From: Plasmopara viticola
Lineage: Eukaryota; Oomycota; Peronosporomycetes; Peronosporales; Peronosporaceae
Direction: 5' to 3'
DNA: 64,000 nt
NCBI GenBank assembly: GCA_001695595.3
Contig: MBPM02000206.1
Coordinates: 1-64,000 of the forward strand
A program made the position numbers and the translations under genes. Positions 47,541 to 59,622 of this stretch are shown in pieces. A model generated the notes under the pieces. The model had not been told where the DNA came from, did no database searches, and saw nothing but the letters and a program-made list of their open reading frames with translations. The first letter of the stretch is position 1. Each line of letters starts with the position of its first letter.

Positions 47541-50065
47541 ACGTTTTAGAAATCGCGTTTTCGGCGATACGCAAAGCGGAAAAATTGCTCCATGTGCAAC
47601 TTATTGTTGATTGCTGAAGCCGGTGAGAGTTTCACTCGCGTTGAGAAATTCAATATATTTATGATAGGAGCGAGATCAGCTTGTGATGGTAACAATGAGA
47701 AACGCGATATCTCATACAGTTTTCTTGCTTGATATTTATTGATAGTAACCTATTCCACCTAAGGGCCACGTGCCGAGCTCATAATGCTCGTGAATGTCGT
47801 GTTGGTACTAAGGCTTAAAACCTCTGCACATCCACTACCATTTTTGTCTTTACATTCTTATCGGACGCTAGTCTGGTTTGCCCTCAGGAATTAGCTGATT
47901 ATAATGCTGAGCATTACCTACAGGAGATGACAACTGCTTGCCCGGCGTTGCAAAAGGCCAGTCAAACCCTGACTCGATCGATTGTTTGTGTTGCAGTTGA
48001 GCTAGAGTTTGTTGCTGAGCATTTCAATATAGAAAATCGCTACAGCTTCGGTGGAACAGCGCTTTAATGCAAATCGGCATCCTGGTTTCTAATGGCTTCT
48101 TACTGTCTTATCGGAAAATTACCGCCCCAAAAAGGGTCTCATCGTGTACAGAGCTATGATTCCGAAAAAGATTATTCAGGGGCTCTTAATAAGTTTCACC
48201 CGCCAAATATTCATGACGTTTTACCACTTCGCGACATTTGGCTGCACCAAGTTGTACTATATGATGCTGTTAATCACATTTAATTTCTTCATCTATGCAC
48301 CAGTGTGCAAAATATCGGCCAAAGAAATCAGCGTTTCGGTACTGCAAACGAATAATAATACGTTTAGTAGTGTTTTCTCTATCTAAGATAGGATACTTCG
48401 TCACCTTACGCAAGTTTTTTCGCTGCCCAATTATGCGCTCCGTGTGAGGTCATATTTTTAAAACCTGCTACTTTAAGAAAAAGCTTTTAAGATCTCTTCT
48501 ATCCTTGAACGGACTTGCGACTGGGATTGGCAGCGACCCATTCTCTCAGGAGAGGTTGTATTCACCATTTTTATGGATACACTGCACTCAGACGCGACTG
48601 TTTCCAGTACAACCGAATTGTTTAAACGAGGAGTAAAATTGGCATTAAATGCTGGCTGTAATTCACAAATGGGCCCGATAAGGAAAATCTCGCGAAAGTT
48701 TTATGGTGATAATGCTAGTATGGATCTAATTGTACCGATGAACCTCCAAGCTGCTAAGTAGCGTTTTAGTATTTGTTGATGCTTCAAATATGGCGATAAT
48801 CACCAATTGTGACCTGGGTCGCTCTTACGTCAAGCGTGCCAATATAAGTGGGGCCAGCATCTCACGACCAAACAGTCGTGTTGTATGTCGCGGAGTTACG
48901 TAGTGGGGGCTAAGCTGTCTATTTAGGATGAAGTAAACTTCATCGGGTCTTAAAAGACTAATTAAAGTTCGTTAGGGCTTAGCCTCCCCCCCCCGCAATT
49001 TCAGCTTCAAGAGGAAGACGGTCGCGAAGAATTTAAGTAAGCCAATGTAAATATCTACTGATTTTCTGAGTGTCTGCAAAATGTGCTCAGTCCTTCTATA
49101 TTGAGCATTACCCGCATGCCAAGTCTATGAGAGCATATTGTCAGCTCGCTTAGCGACAGAACCGAGGGTAATTGCACCTGAGATCTCGGTGGGTTTATAT
49201 GTGAGGATTCTCGACCTGGTGATTGTCGAGTTTGGTCCTGGCTTGAATTTGAGGAATGATCTTATCCTAGGAATGGTGTAGCTGGACCGCCAGTAGTCCT
49301 GAGTTTAAGACCTTGAGGACCTCCAAGAGTTGCTTCGATGGCTCACAAAAACTCATGTGCTAAATAGACGCGCCACTGGTGCGGTGGCTTTTGGTCAATG
49401 TAGGAAGGCGGCGAGGGTGGGAGGTGCCTGTCAAACCGTACTCGCTGCATGTCACAATGGCTTAACGCCAAGACTTTACAGACGAAGCGCTACCGCTACG
49501 CAAACAGTGGCGCCTAAATCTCTGAGCAATACAACACTAATTTTCTGCCGTAATCGGCGAGAATAGCTTTCAGTCTAATAGACCTTCCCGATACCTAAGG
49601 AAAAAAAAATTCGATTTAATTAGTAACATTTGTCATGAATAGCGTTTGCGACATGCCAGACAAGGTTAGGCTAGCTTTAAAGCAAGAATTTGCGGGCAAA
49701 GCCTTCAATCTATGCACGTGCAGGTGCAAAAAGTCATTATTTATTGAGATAGCATTTCGTTTTTGAAGTAGTTTGGCCGAGCGACACAAGATGTGAAAGG
49801 ACAATATCAAGTAAACAACCTGAGCGCATCACGATTGCGAATAGTGTAGAAAGCGCTAAATCATTTTCGGAGGAATAAAGTTGGACAAAATACAAAACCG
49901 AAAAAATCGGGGTTTTATTGCTCAGGTCATAAATTACGTTCCGAAAATCGAAACGTTTTCCTCAAAGTTCGGTCTAAGGTCCGTTACAAAAAAAGCGATC
50001 TGACATGGATCATGAATATTATTCCATCTACTATATACGCTAAACGTGTGTATGGTTTCCGTTAT
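47541..50065. other. Gene-poor, possibly element flank
   Basis: No intact gene. Protein-like minus-strand sequence continues from the right arm to about 47700 (for example near 47640, SQADLAPIINILNFST) and then fades. A CCCCCCCCC tract lies at about 48988. Short frames at 48092-48760 and 49330-49566 have no recognisable features. Confidence 0.4.
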
Positions 50066-50108
50066 TCATACTAATGAGTCTTGTAAAGCTGCCGCGTCTT
50101 GCACATGT

Positions 50109-51686
50109 TCACTCGGGCATGCCGTTGAGGATAGACGAGATCGATCCTCGTCTCCCATTTCGATGAGTGGTCGTGGACGGCCGCACGCTTGTTGCGCACC
50201 CGCCAATACTGAATTCTCGGCCACACCCATGCCTTCGATCTCCACGGAGCCGTCGTCCCGGTACGCTTTGGCTCTGCAGACGACGAATTGACGGCAACTC
50301 CTCATGTCGTGAGATTTTGATCGGGGGTGGCTGGTGCGCATGGAGGCCAAAGGACGGTTTGCGCTTCTTGGCTTGCAAAGCGTCGCGTGTCGTGTCCTTT
50401 TTGATTCGCTTGACTCGTGCAAGGTCCTTTCCCTCTGACTGGACACTTTTCGTACTCTGGCTTTGTTCGTCAAGAGCCTTGTCCTTGCTGTCCTTCTGAC
50501 CCTCAGTCTTGGGTCCATTCAATTCATCCGTCAATTCCGTCACTGGAAAAATCTCCAACACGTCTTTGGCACTAAGTTGCCCGACGCCCATGGCACTCTT
50601 GGCATCGGATTGCGGTTTACGGCTTTTTTCGTTTGGATTCTGGATCACAGCAGATAATTCCTCGCGTAAAGTGGTAATTTGACCATGAAAGCGCTTGCAC
50701 TCGGCACCCACAGCGTTGCTTGCGAGCACTTGAAGCGATGTAATCCGATTCACAAGGCTGCGAATACGTCGATGGGGCCACCGAACGAGGCCGTTGCGAC
50801 GGCAAATCTTCTTCATTAACGTAATGCAAACCCCTAATTCCTTCGCCACGACGGCCATTGGTTTGTTAAAATGGGGTCGTAACTCGTTGAGGGTCAGATC
50901 TTTCACGTTGACCACACTATTTCCGTGCGGCATTGGTACAGGGCTGCCACTTGGGCCCAAAAACCCATTCGGGTCACTTGAAATTAATAGGTCACTTAAA
51001 TTCGATGGTGTTGCGTAGTTGGGGTTGCCGCTGGGTTGATGGTGCATCATCATTTGATGGGGACTAAGCGTTAAGGGACCTCCCGACATGTACAAGGACG
51101 AGAAACTCGAGCCGTGAAGAGGAGAGAGTTGGAGTGGCAAGTGGTCAAAATGTTGCTCCAAGTGGTGTTGCAGGTGCAACTGTTGCTGTTGCATATATGG
51201 GCCGACTGGACCCGTCCCACCCGTGAGCGGGTCCATCTGATGCGTGGGTTGCGTCAAAAGTGCGTACATATTCTGAGGAGCCTCGTACGACCAGGCGTCC
51301 GAGATAAAGCGCGAGTCAAAGTGCAGATCTTTCATCACGGTCGGGGACACGGGGGACACCGAGTCGCAGTTCATACTGGGCACCTGGAGACCATCGCTTG
51401 GCTTTGAGAGGACCGCCTCGTCAAGTACTGATCCCATACTACGAACAACAGCGAGTGACGTCTCGACCTTGAGACTGGAGCCGCCAGGAGTTGTTGGCTT
51501 ATGCCGCGGAACGCTTGGATCCGGCCACACGAGGACGGCTTTCGAGACGTCTCCAGGTGCAAAGGGCTTGGTCTCGTCCATACTGGACAACAACGACATA
51601 GACGCTGATGACTCCATGCAGAGGCGACTCTCGGACTGTGAAACGGTCAGCTCAGGGGCGCGTTGTTGCTCCATCTCGACTGCCAT
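50109..51686 (-). CDS. RWP-RK domain transcription factor
   Basis: Single exon. The frame is open to an ATG at 51755, but I prefer ATG 51686 (MAVEMEQQRAPELT), giving 525 residues, because the 23 codons before it look like leader sequence. The RWP-RK DNA-binding domain lies at about residues 262-315 from this start: LTLNELRPHFNKPMAVVAKE, then LGVCITLMKKICRRNGLVRW and PHRRIRSLVNRI, where RWPHRR replaces the usual RWPYRK core. Such factors regulate nitrogen and developmental genes in plants; in oomycetes they form a family of nuclear regulators. The N-terminal half is low complexity (Ser, Pro, Gln, His, Met). The extreme C-terminus is uncertain: an overlapping frame (to 50066) reads more acidic and protein-like after about 50310, so the last 65 codons may be out of frame. 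Confidence 0.85.
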   Translation of the reverse strand: MAVEMEQQRAPELTVSQSESRLCMESSASMSLLSSMDETKPFAPGDVSKAVLVWPDPSVPRHKPTTPGGSSLKVETSLAVVRSMGSVLDEAVLSKPSDGLQVPSMNCDSVSPVSPTVMKDLHFDSRFISDAWSYEAPQNMYALLTQPTHQMDPLTGGTGPVGPYMQQQQLHLQHHLEQHFDHLPLQLSPLHGSSFSSLYMSGGPLTLSPHQMMMHHQPSGNPNYATPSNLSDLLISSDPNGFLGPSGSPVPMPHGNSVVNVKDLTLNELRPHFNKPMAVVAKELGVCITLMKKICRRNGLVRWPHRRIRSLVNRITSLQVLASNAVGAECKRFHGQITTLREELSAVIQNPNEKSRKPQSDAKSAMGVGQLSAKDVLEIFPVTELTDELNGPKTEGQKDSKDKALDEQSQSTKSVQSEGKDLARVKRIKKDTTRDALQAKKRKPSFGLHAHQPPPIKISRHEELPSIRRLQSQSVPGRRLRGDRRHGCGREFSIGGCATSVRPSTTTHRNGRRGSISSILNGMPE

Positions 51687-51755
51687 GATGAACAGTGCGT
51701 GATTTTTTAGTTTAGGGCAAGATTTTACCTTGTGGAGAGCGGCGTCGACGAGCAA

Positions 51756-54700
51756 AAATATCGAAGAAATCTTTCTGGCGCCTGTTTTGCAAATTTAGGG
51801 ATACTACCGCTAGCGGTTACGCGTACCACTGACCCAATTTATGATAGGGAGGGGTACTGACTCGTCCAAACATCCATCGCAACAGCTTTTGTATACTTTT
51901 GCTTAAGCTCGATTGCCAGTCGTCGTCAGTTTGGAGAGAGGACAGGCTTGCCACGCGCAATCTATGAACGCAATCTGGGAATTTAAACTGTACAGAAGAA
52001 AGACACAACGCCAGAAATTCAAATGTGCTTAACCTATAAATGTACTGAAGCAGTAAATCGATCCAATTAGGTGCATAGACTGTGAAAGATCTCGCGAAGA
52101 GACGCGCACAAATTGGGTAACAGATAGCATATTTCGGATTTTACAGGAGATGGCGCGTACTTTAACCTATTGGTACAGCACTTTGAGTGTCCATGTTCCA
52201 TTGCTTTACAAAAAACCTCCTGTTCTATCGTGCGTACATCCATAATTCGCATTAGGGTATTTGAGCTAAATTATGTATCATATTGCCAAGATTGTATACA
52301 TAATTTAAGCTTAAAAGCGTAGGGATCGCACTTCTACCCTAGGTACATGTGTGTACCTCGCACTTCTACGCGCGCGTACCTTGGCGATCCCTACAGTATC
52401 TTTAGGTATATTCAGTGTCAGTTGCTACACCACAAAGCACGAAGAGATTTTGGGATTAAGTAAAAATTAACTACCGGACATTCGTGCTATTCAAGTTTTG
52501 AATTTAACATTTTCCTTGGAGATATTGTCAGACAATTATTGTCGCATTGCCAGTCTATCGACGATGTCGGCTTGCCTATGGTGTTATAAAAAAGATTATC
52601 GGTAGTCTTGACCATTGTCGACCTAAATTCACATGAAGTATGGGTAAACTTGGCTTTCCTATAAGGTGCAATAAGCTCAAAGTGCGGCGTATGCCCGTAA
52701 AAATTCGCAGTCTTACCGGTCGTCAGCACGCAAAACATAGACAAGAATAGGTCGTATAAGCTGTCATCCATCATGAAAAGCACAAACTGGTAGACTAGAC
52801 ATCAGGGCGTGGCAACTATAACATGAATCGGTACCTTTTAGGCAACAAGAAAGTGGAGCTGAAAACTTTTGGAGAGCCGAATTTTAAGGGCGGCTACGAT
52901 TTAAGATTTCTTATCGGGCCTCTCTTAGGCCGTTTATTTTTTGCTTGGGAAAAATCTTCGAATGATATTGGCGACTAATGAAGGTGAACTTGCTGACGTG
53001 ACTCTTGAATTCCAAAATGTCTGTCAATCATTGCGCGAAAGGTTCTGCAGCAGTAATGGTGTAGTATAAGAAAAGCAAATTGATTGCACCCTGTATGACA
53101 GACTTCAGGTGCACAATATGGTGGATGCTCGCCAGCCATTTAAAAAATTTGCCCATCTCGTAACAACTCCTAGACCCCTTTGTAGTATTTGATATTACTT
53201 TTTGAGGACGTAAAAATGATCACATCCTTCTCGAGGGCTATTGCGTTTTGTATCATGCAGTTTATTAATATCAATGAAATGGAAAGTCGAGGCTATAACC
53301 TAATGTTTTCTCATTGCCGTGTTCATGTATTCCGTTGAGCAAGACATGAGCTTTAAACATCCAAAACAAGTAATTTAGCGATTGAATTTACAAGCGACTT
53401 AAATTGTATTGTGATCTCGACGGCATCAAGCGGCAAGCAAGTTTTTTTGCCAATAATAGGTAGAGATGTTTCAGCTCAACAACAATATATAGGAAATTTT
53501 TTGAAAGAGGGCAATTGACATTTTAAGAAGAAGTAAATCTAAAAAGTTAAAGGTGCTTTATTGCTAAATCGTCGCCAGAGGGTTCGTGTGGGTGTGTCCC
53601 GCTTTGTTCCCTTTCTGTTGCGTCCTGTTTGAAACAACGTTGTGGTCTTGTAAACACGAACAGCTCCGCGACCGAATGGCAATTGAGCTTGCATAATCGG
53701 ACTTTTATAGTCGTCGCTATATCCATATGGCTAACTTTTAGCAGACCAAAACAGCATTGAATGAGGTGAAGGATGTCACGATCTTTAAAGCGACCGCTAT
53801 TTGCAAAGACATCGCCAGGTTTCGACGTGGTGTGTGTTAGTAGAGTTAGCATTCGGCTTGGCCCATGACGTAAGGCAGAAGAAGAGTTATTGCCATATTC
53901 GCTGATTGTTGCACTCAAGTAACGGGTCAAAACCCATGCCGCAGATGATTTACACGAAAGGTCATACTTGATGAAAGGGTGCCCGTCATTCAGATTTTGT
54001 CAAATTTTGTCAAGTCTCATTTAAGAAAGTATAGAAATCTACAATCTTAGATAAAGAAAAAGGTTTAGAGGAAAGCTAGAGGTTATATACTCTACCTATC
54101 TTGCAGACTAGTCGATGACACGCTCGGAGCCTCATATCAATTTGAAGCCACATCGTCGCAGGGTAAATGGATAAATGCTTTTGGAGTAGGAGTAAAGAAC
54201 TACCGGTTGAGTTTGTCATAAAACAATGCAAAGAGAATTTGTGACAGTATTTGTTGAAAGCAAAACATTTCCATAGAAGTATCATAATGTTACCAACGGG
54301 AAAGCAAATAGGTTGTTCTCAGCTAAGTTTGAGTTTCGACAGGTGGCCAATGTTTTTTTCTCCTTATAGCATCAAAATTCATCGTATGCAATTTTGTTGA
54401 TTACAGATCACAATTTAGAAGCATATACGGCAACATTAACGAGCCCCAATTATATGGCCCGTAACACTTTGTGACAATTTTCGCCAATAGTATTTGGACC
54501 CTCCAAAGACTCCTTTAGTGGCTATTTTACACCAGTAGTGCAAACCTTTTGCGCTATCCACTCTTTATTCTTATAGTAAAAGATAGACGTGTGTGCAATA
54601 GATTGCAGGTTAGAGGTCAATAAATCAATCGGATTATATCTAAATATTTTTGATTTAGGCCAAGATAAATATCATTGCAGTTTCTTTCAAGAGTATTAAG

Positions 54701-55879
54701 CATAGCGTAGACGCTTTGCAACACACTTCAAGATGCAGAACACGTTAAAGAACCGTCGAGGAGGCAGCCCTTGCACCTTCTTCGCGAGAATCTACAGCCG
54801 TGTGGACGCGCTTGAGATTGTTCCCGGGTTCAGGGTCCGACTTCTTTAGATTACCCCGAGCTCTAGAGCAATCGAAAAGATGAGGCGAGCTTCTTTAGCC
54901 ATAAAGGCCATGTGCTTCGCACTCGGATCGACCACCGCGCGCTTCAGCACGAGGTACTTATGCTGGTTTAATAAGTTGATTTGCTTCAAGTTGAGATTCA
55001 GGCTTAAACGGTCACTTAAAGAATGCATAAACACTGTAGTGGCTATGAGTACTATACGACCTCCCGTTCTTGACCAATTCGCAAGGTCAAGCGCAGGAAC
55101 AACGCTATGAAGAGGTTTACGCCTTACATGAGGCTATGGGTCGGGAAGATCCAATGCCTGCTAAGACGCCCCACAAAAAATGCTGGATGCGGCGACAATT
55201 TTGCTAAAGGTAGATGCCTTTAATACCTGCGATAGACGATGTTCGAAAACTCCGAACTTATTTTTTCTATTCAGTAGAAAATAAACTCTATCATCTTTGA
55301 ATACAACTGTTTTTCTTCGTGTATTCTTTTTGTCGATCTTTATTGGCACCCTTTTCATTTTAAATCCCGTTCAACTAACATTTCACAAATATTAATAAAT
55401 GGCCTTATATCAAAGACTTGGAGGAGAAAGGCTTTCAAAGCTAACCCCTGCTCATCTTAAAGACTTCGTGCTCGAAAGAGCTTTCGGGACAGTCAGTGTC
55501 TTGCCCGTTAATTTCGTGGTTTGTAAAAGCTCATGGATCAAATGGTCTGACAATGATTGCAAACGCACTAAGAGTTTGTCGTCCCGAGAACGGGCTGCTG
55601 TAGGCATGGGTTTCCAATAAGTGGATTAGCGCATGTCAAAAATTTCACGATACATTTTTTTACTTCATACAGTAGCCTATCTTAATTAATCTGGTAGCAA
55701 GAAGAATTTAAATTCGCTATCTTGCTCAGGGGTAAATAAAGGCTTTGTCATTTACTGTTGGCAAGCAAATTACAAAGTCGAGGATTATGGCAATTTTATC
55801 GTTTGGCACTGGCAGGCTCTGAAAAATAGCCGACGTGTAGGCCGCGCATTTGACCCGCCAAAGAGTCGGAATTCCTCGC
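51756..55879. other. Gene-poor 4-kb stretch
   Basis: AT-rich, with only short frames. The longest (53547-53930, minus, 127 codons) and 54846-55034 (minus) match nothing I recognise. The palindromic element at 52319-52394 is the one structured feature seen. Decayed retrotransposon sequence from the gypsy remnant may extend leftwards into 55400-55880. Confidence 0.45.
52319..52394. repeat. 76-bp palindromic element with nested inverted repeats
   Basis: The ends GTAGGGATCGC (52319-52329) and GCGATCCCTAC (52384-52394) are exact reverse complements. Inside is a second inverted pair, AGGTAC and GTACCT, around ATGTGT, and a direct repeat CGCACTTCTAC. The whole could fold into a branched hairpin. 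It is GC-richer than its surroundings. It could be a tiny MITE or solo terminus; it has none of the conserved features of a tRNA. Confidence 0.7.
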
Positions 55880-56560
55880 GTAATTGACTACATATGGGGC
55901 AATCAAATTGTGATCTAGTATCAAGAAATATCGTCGGGGCATTGTGTGTCTCCAGAAGTATGTCGTACTTCAGGTTTTTGTCGTCCAGAGCAACGGCTCG
56001 GGATGAATTTGCTTAACTCAATCTATAGTGGAGCAGACCATTTGCTCACTTATAACGTAACATTTGCGACAACTGTCGAGTAATTAAAACTTCAATTTTG
56101 GCCTCGTCGCTTGCGATGACTAATCACGCCAAGCGCACTAGATAAACATCCCCTTTGGCATGCTCGACGAGATTTTTCATCATTGAAGCTTTTATTACTG
56201 CCTACGTAGGTCAAATCAAAAATTGCCCTGCGCAAAAGCGCGTCAGCAAGCACATTGAGTTTACCAGGCTTGTATTCGACACGAACATTATATATAATTT
56301 TATGACAAACATCTTTCCATGCAAGTAGGAAATACAGTATTCTTAAGTATGCATGGTGTGATACGGCCACAAAGGACCATGAGTCCAAAGTTGCTTCGAT
56401 ACTTTACTAGTGCGTAGTCGAATCATTTCTCACAATTTTTGCCAGTACAACTCCACCACAAGCTGGAAATGTCGTTCGAGTTACTAAAAAAAGTTTATGC
56501 TGCGCTCACACGTGGAGTTTAACGCTTGATGATCATCCGAGACAACAACGGAACTAGACA
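55880..56560 (-). mobile_element. Ty3/gypsy retrotransposon remnant (RNase H region)
   Basis: The minus-strand frame 56388-56092 contains HHAYLRILYFLLAW, then VEYKPGKLNVLADALLRR. This is the signature of the RNase H end of gypsy polyproteins (EYKPGKxNxxADALSRR). Downstream, at about 55950-56000 on the minus strand, comes LKYDILLETHN, which resembles the start of the gypsy integrase zinc region (LKYxILxExH). Both are in broken frames. No LTRs, reverse-transcriptase YVDD box or integrase core is seen, so this is an internal fragment of a dead element. Confidence 0.75.
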
Positions 56561-57719
56561 TCATTAGATTGTCAAGACAAAAGATAAAAAAATCAAGGTG
56601 CACCTACCCAATTTCACACTGAATATGTCTGATTCGTACAGGATGTTCATGTCTCGTCTTAAATTATTGATTATGAACGTGATGCAGGTACTCCCAGGCT
56701 CGCGTGCTTGAAAGAACATATAAATGCTACATATCTCATGTTGGATCATAATTGAGCCTATTGCTAGGGAGGTGAGTATCTTGTAAGGTTTTGTTTACTT
56801 CGGTTCCAGAATTAAATTATCGAAGATTCAAGGACACGCGCGCGTTCGAACAGCATTTAAGCGATGACAATTGGTGCATGTAAATCCTTACTCGCATCGA
56901 TAGATTGACCAAAAATATGTTCGTTGTTTGTGCAGACCAGAGCTTTGATCGTGTCTGAGAGAATATTGCCGTACATCCACCGTCTTCTTTGCCTGCTGTG
57001 ATGAGAGCTACAGAGGGATAAACAAGAACTATTTCCACTCCGGTGTCTTTTGAAGTAGATTTATTTAACTCCGAACAACTAAAGTATCGCGTCGTCATAT
57101 CAATGCCATGGAGCGCTGCAATATGCAAGAATCGCTTTTTCATCGAATATCAACGTTGATATTGCGGCACATTGAAATATCGCTACGATGAATGTAGAAC
57201 ACCAGTCTACAAGAAGCAAGCAGTCCGAGTAAACACGTGATATTTGGGTGGATGATAGCTCAATTTGGTCGCGAAATTCACAATGCCAAACAACATTTCC
57301 GCTATTTTGTAACTTTTGTCAAATATACCTTGAAAAAAATGAAAGGATCGCTGTATGCAATGTGATTGTGTGAAAGTCAAAAGGACTTTGTAGCATTTGG
57401 CACCTCGCCTATCCGGTCGGTCGGAAAGACTTCTACCCACGTTGTTCCTATTGCTGATATGTGAATATTATAATAATTAGGACAATTTTGTTGGGGGAAG
57501 ACAGTATCACTCGGAAGCGTCGCATTTGCGTGTATTGTCGAAACCATGCAGTAAGGTACGCATTAAGTCACTAAAGCGGACGACCAACTTGCTCTACGTA
57601 CTAATGATAATATAAATAGTAGCCGTTTTACTATCTTGCGTTTAATCACTCTGCGTGTATGACTATCCACTGGAGGAGCTTGGCATTTTGTAAATATTTT
57701 ACTTGGCGCACGTAGCCCA
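56561..57719. other. Intergenic, no gene seen
   Basis: AT-rich sequence upstream of aspartokinase. Minus-strand frames at 56564-56749 and 56817-57143 are not recognisable and may be further decayed retrotransposon sequence. Confidence 0.4.
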
Positions 57720-59357
57720 ATGCTACCGGACTTATCGTCTCGATGGGTGGTACTCAAGTTCGGAGGTACCAGTGTATCCACCGCCGCGCGCTGGCGTTGT
57801 ATCTGTGCCCAGATCCGCGCGCACTTGGCGTCGCCATCGTCTCCGCGCGTGTGGGTGACTATCTCGGCGCTGTCCCAAGTGACCAACAAGCTTACGCGAG
57901 CAGTAGCACTCGCCAGTGAACGGGGCAGTAGCCACACGGAGCTGGCGACTACCATTGCATTACAGCACTTTTCGCTCGCCTACGACGTGGGTCTCTTTCC
58001 GGCGCTTGAGGGTGTCGAATGCAGTGGAAAGCTGCACGAGCGGTGGCAGCAAGTGTGGCTGGACAGCGTCCTGAGCCGCGGCGAAGATGGATCCTCGTTT
58101 TCCAAGTCGCCCCTCGACCCTTTGCTCCCAAAAGCGTTGCATCCGCTACTCAACGAGCTCAAGAACCTCGTTCGCGTGCTCGAAGGCATTAAACTCACCG
58201 AAGAAGCGTCGCCTGGCATCCAAGCACGTGTCTTGGCGTTCGGAGAGCTCTTGTCGACTCACTTGGGGCAATGCATTATGGTCCACTACGGCCTTACGGA
58301 CGTCGAGCGAGTGGACGCTCGCCAGTTACTGATTAGCGACAGTGCGCGGGCCAAGTCGGACGAGGACAAGTATCTCCAAGCAGAGGTGCAACCCCGCCTC
58401 GATCGAGAAGTGGCCGAGCTCGCGGCAAACGGCAAGCGCGTGGTACTCACCCAAGGCTTTATTGCCAGCACAAGTACAGGGGCAACATGTGTGCTTGGAC
58501 GTGGAGGCAGCGATACGTCGGGGTCGCTCTTTGCTGCTTTAGTAGGCGCGCTCAAGTACGAGATCTGGACTGACGTGCACGGCATGTTCACCACGGATCC
58601 TCGGTACGTGCCTGACGCACGGTTGATCAAGAACCTAGACTACCGTGAAGCCCAAGAGTTGGCCGCAATGGGGGCCAAGATCTTACATCCACGCTGCATC
58701 ATCCCCGTGCAGTGGGGAAAAGTGCCGTTGGAAATCCGCAACACGAACGATCCCGACGGGGAAAAGACGGTCATTCATCCTGCTACCGACGCGGACACGG
58801 CCCAGCACGGCAGTCCCAAGATTCTTGCAGTCGTCAAGCGACAGAACATGACGACGTTGAGTATCACTGCTTTCGACATGTGTGGGACGTCGGGTTTCTT
58901 GGCCAAAGTCTTTGCTCCATTTGAAGCTTGTGGAATTTCCGTCGATCTGATTGCAACGTCGCAATTCTCCGTGACAGTCACGCTCGATCACATTCCCGGT
59001 GGGGTCCAGGGTGCGCCATTTAAGCAGCTGCTTGAAGCCTTGAACGAACACTCGAAGGTGCGTGTCTTTGAAGACTGCTCGGTCGTTTCCATCGTTGGCC
59101 GAAGACTGCGAAAAGCGTTGGCCGAGCTCGGGTGTGTTTTCAGCGTGCTGGAGAAGTACGACGTGCTGCTGCTTAGCGAATCCGCTGAAGATCTGAACTT
59201 GTCGTTTGTGCTGCAGCAGCAAGAAGCCGACGAGGTCGTTGCTCGCATGCATAGCTTCTTCTTCCTAGAGACAATCACGTATCACCGACGGCAACAAAGG
59301 TTGCGGCTGCAGATGCTTCACTTTCGAGAGCTCTTCCTCCTCGATCCCCTCACTTAG
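57720..59357 (+). CDS. Aspartate kinase with two ACT domains; probable frame break at the 3' end
   Basis: Catalyses ATP-dependent phosphorylation of aspartate, the first step to lysine, threonine and methionine. The frame starts MLPDLSSRWVVLKFGGTSVS, with the KFGGTSV nucleotide-binding motif at residues 13-19. It continues through FGELLSTHL, VLGRGGSDTSGSLFAALVGA, EIWTDVHGMFTTDPRYVPDA and AMGAKILHPRCIIPVQ, then two C-terminal ACT regulatory domains (LSITAFDMCGTSGFLAKVFA and VVSIVGRR...LNLSFVL). Style and length recall the kinase half of bacterial bifunctional aspartokinase/diaminopimelate decarboxylases, but no decarboxylase follows. After ARMHS (about 59255) the frame ends in an odd tail. Shifting by one missing base gives LLLPRDNHVSPT and an open frame to about 59512, so the true C-terminus probably continues there. 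Confidence 0.92.
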   Translation: MLPDLSSRWVVLKFGGTSVSTAARWRCICAQIRAHLASPSSPRVWVTISALSQVTNKLTRAVALASERGSSHTELATTIALQHFSLAYDVGLFPALEGVECSGKLHERWQQVWLDSVLSRGEDGSSFSKSPLDPLLPKALHPLLNELKNLVRVLEGIKLTEEASPGIQARVLAFGELLSTHLGQCIMVHYGLTDVERVDARQLLISDSARAKSDEDKYLQAEVQPRLDREVAELAANGKRVVLTQGFIASTSTGATCVLGRGGSDTSGSLFAALVGALKYEIWTDVHGMFTTDPRYVPDARLIKNLDYREAQELAAMGAKILHPRCIIPVQWGKVPLEIRNTNDPDGEKTVIHPATDADTAQHGSPKILAVVKRQNMTTLSITAFDMCGTSGFLAKVFAPFEACGISVDLIATSQFSVTVTLDHIPGGVQGAPFKQLLEALNEHSKVRVFEDCSVVSIVGRRLRKALAELGCVFSVLEKYDVLLLSESAEDLNLSFVLQQQEADEVVARMHSFFFLETITYHRRQQRLRLQMLHFRELFLLDPLT

Positions 59358-59622
59358 CTACTGCTGCCAGCGACGCAAGAGCTGGAGAAGTCTCGGCTGC
59401 TCCTGCACCACTCGTCGCTGCTTTGCAACAGTCAGCAATCCGCCGATCGCCTTCGCGCGACTTGTTATTTGGCCCTACGTGGCAATCCTTGCTCAATGGG
59501 GCGCAGACGTAGACCAAGTTGGCAGTGAGCACAATACATTGCTTATGGATAGAAGCCGTCGATTGCTCGTAGAAACCATTTATGAAACAATAGAAAACAT
59601 TCATTTCAAAGTCAAGATCCAA

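Noticed and set aside
53547..53930. 127-codon minus-strand frame
   Set aside because: No recognisable motif, no flanking exon signals, and the region is otherwise non-coding; chance cannot be excluded.
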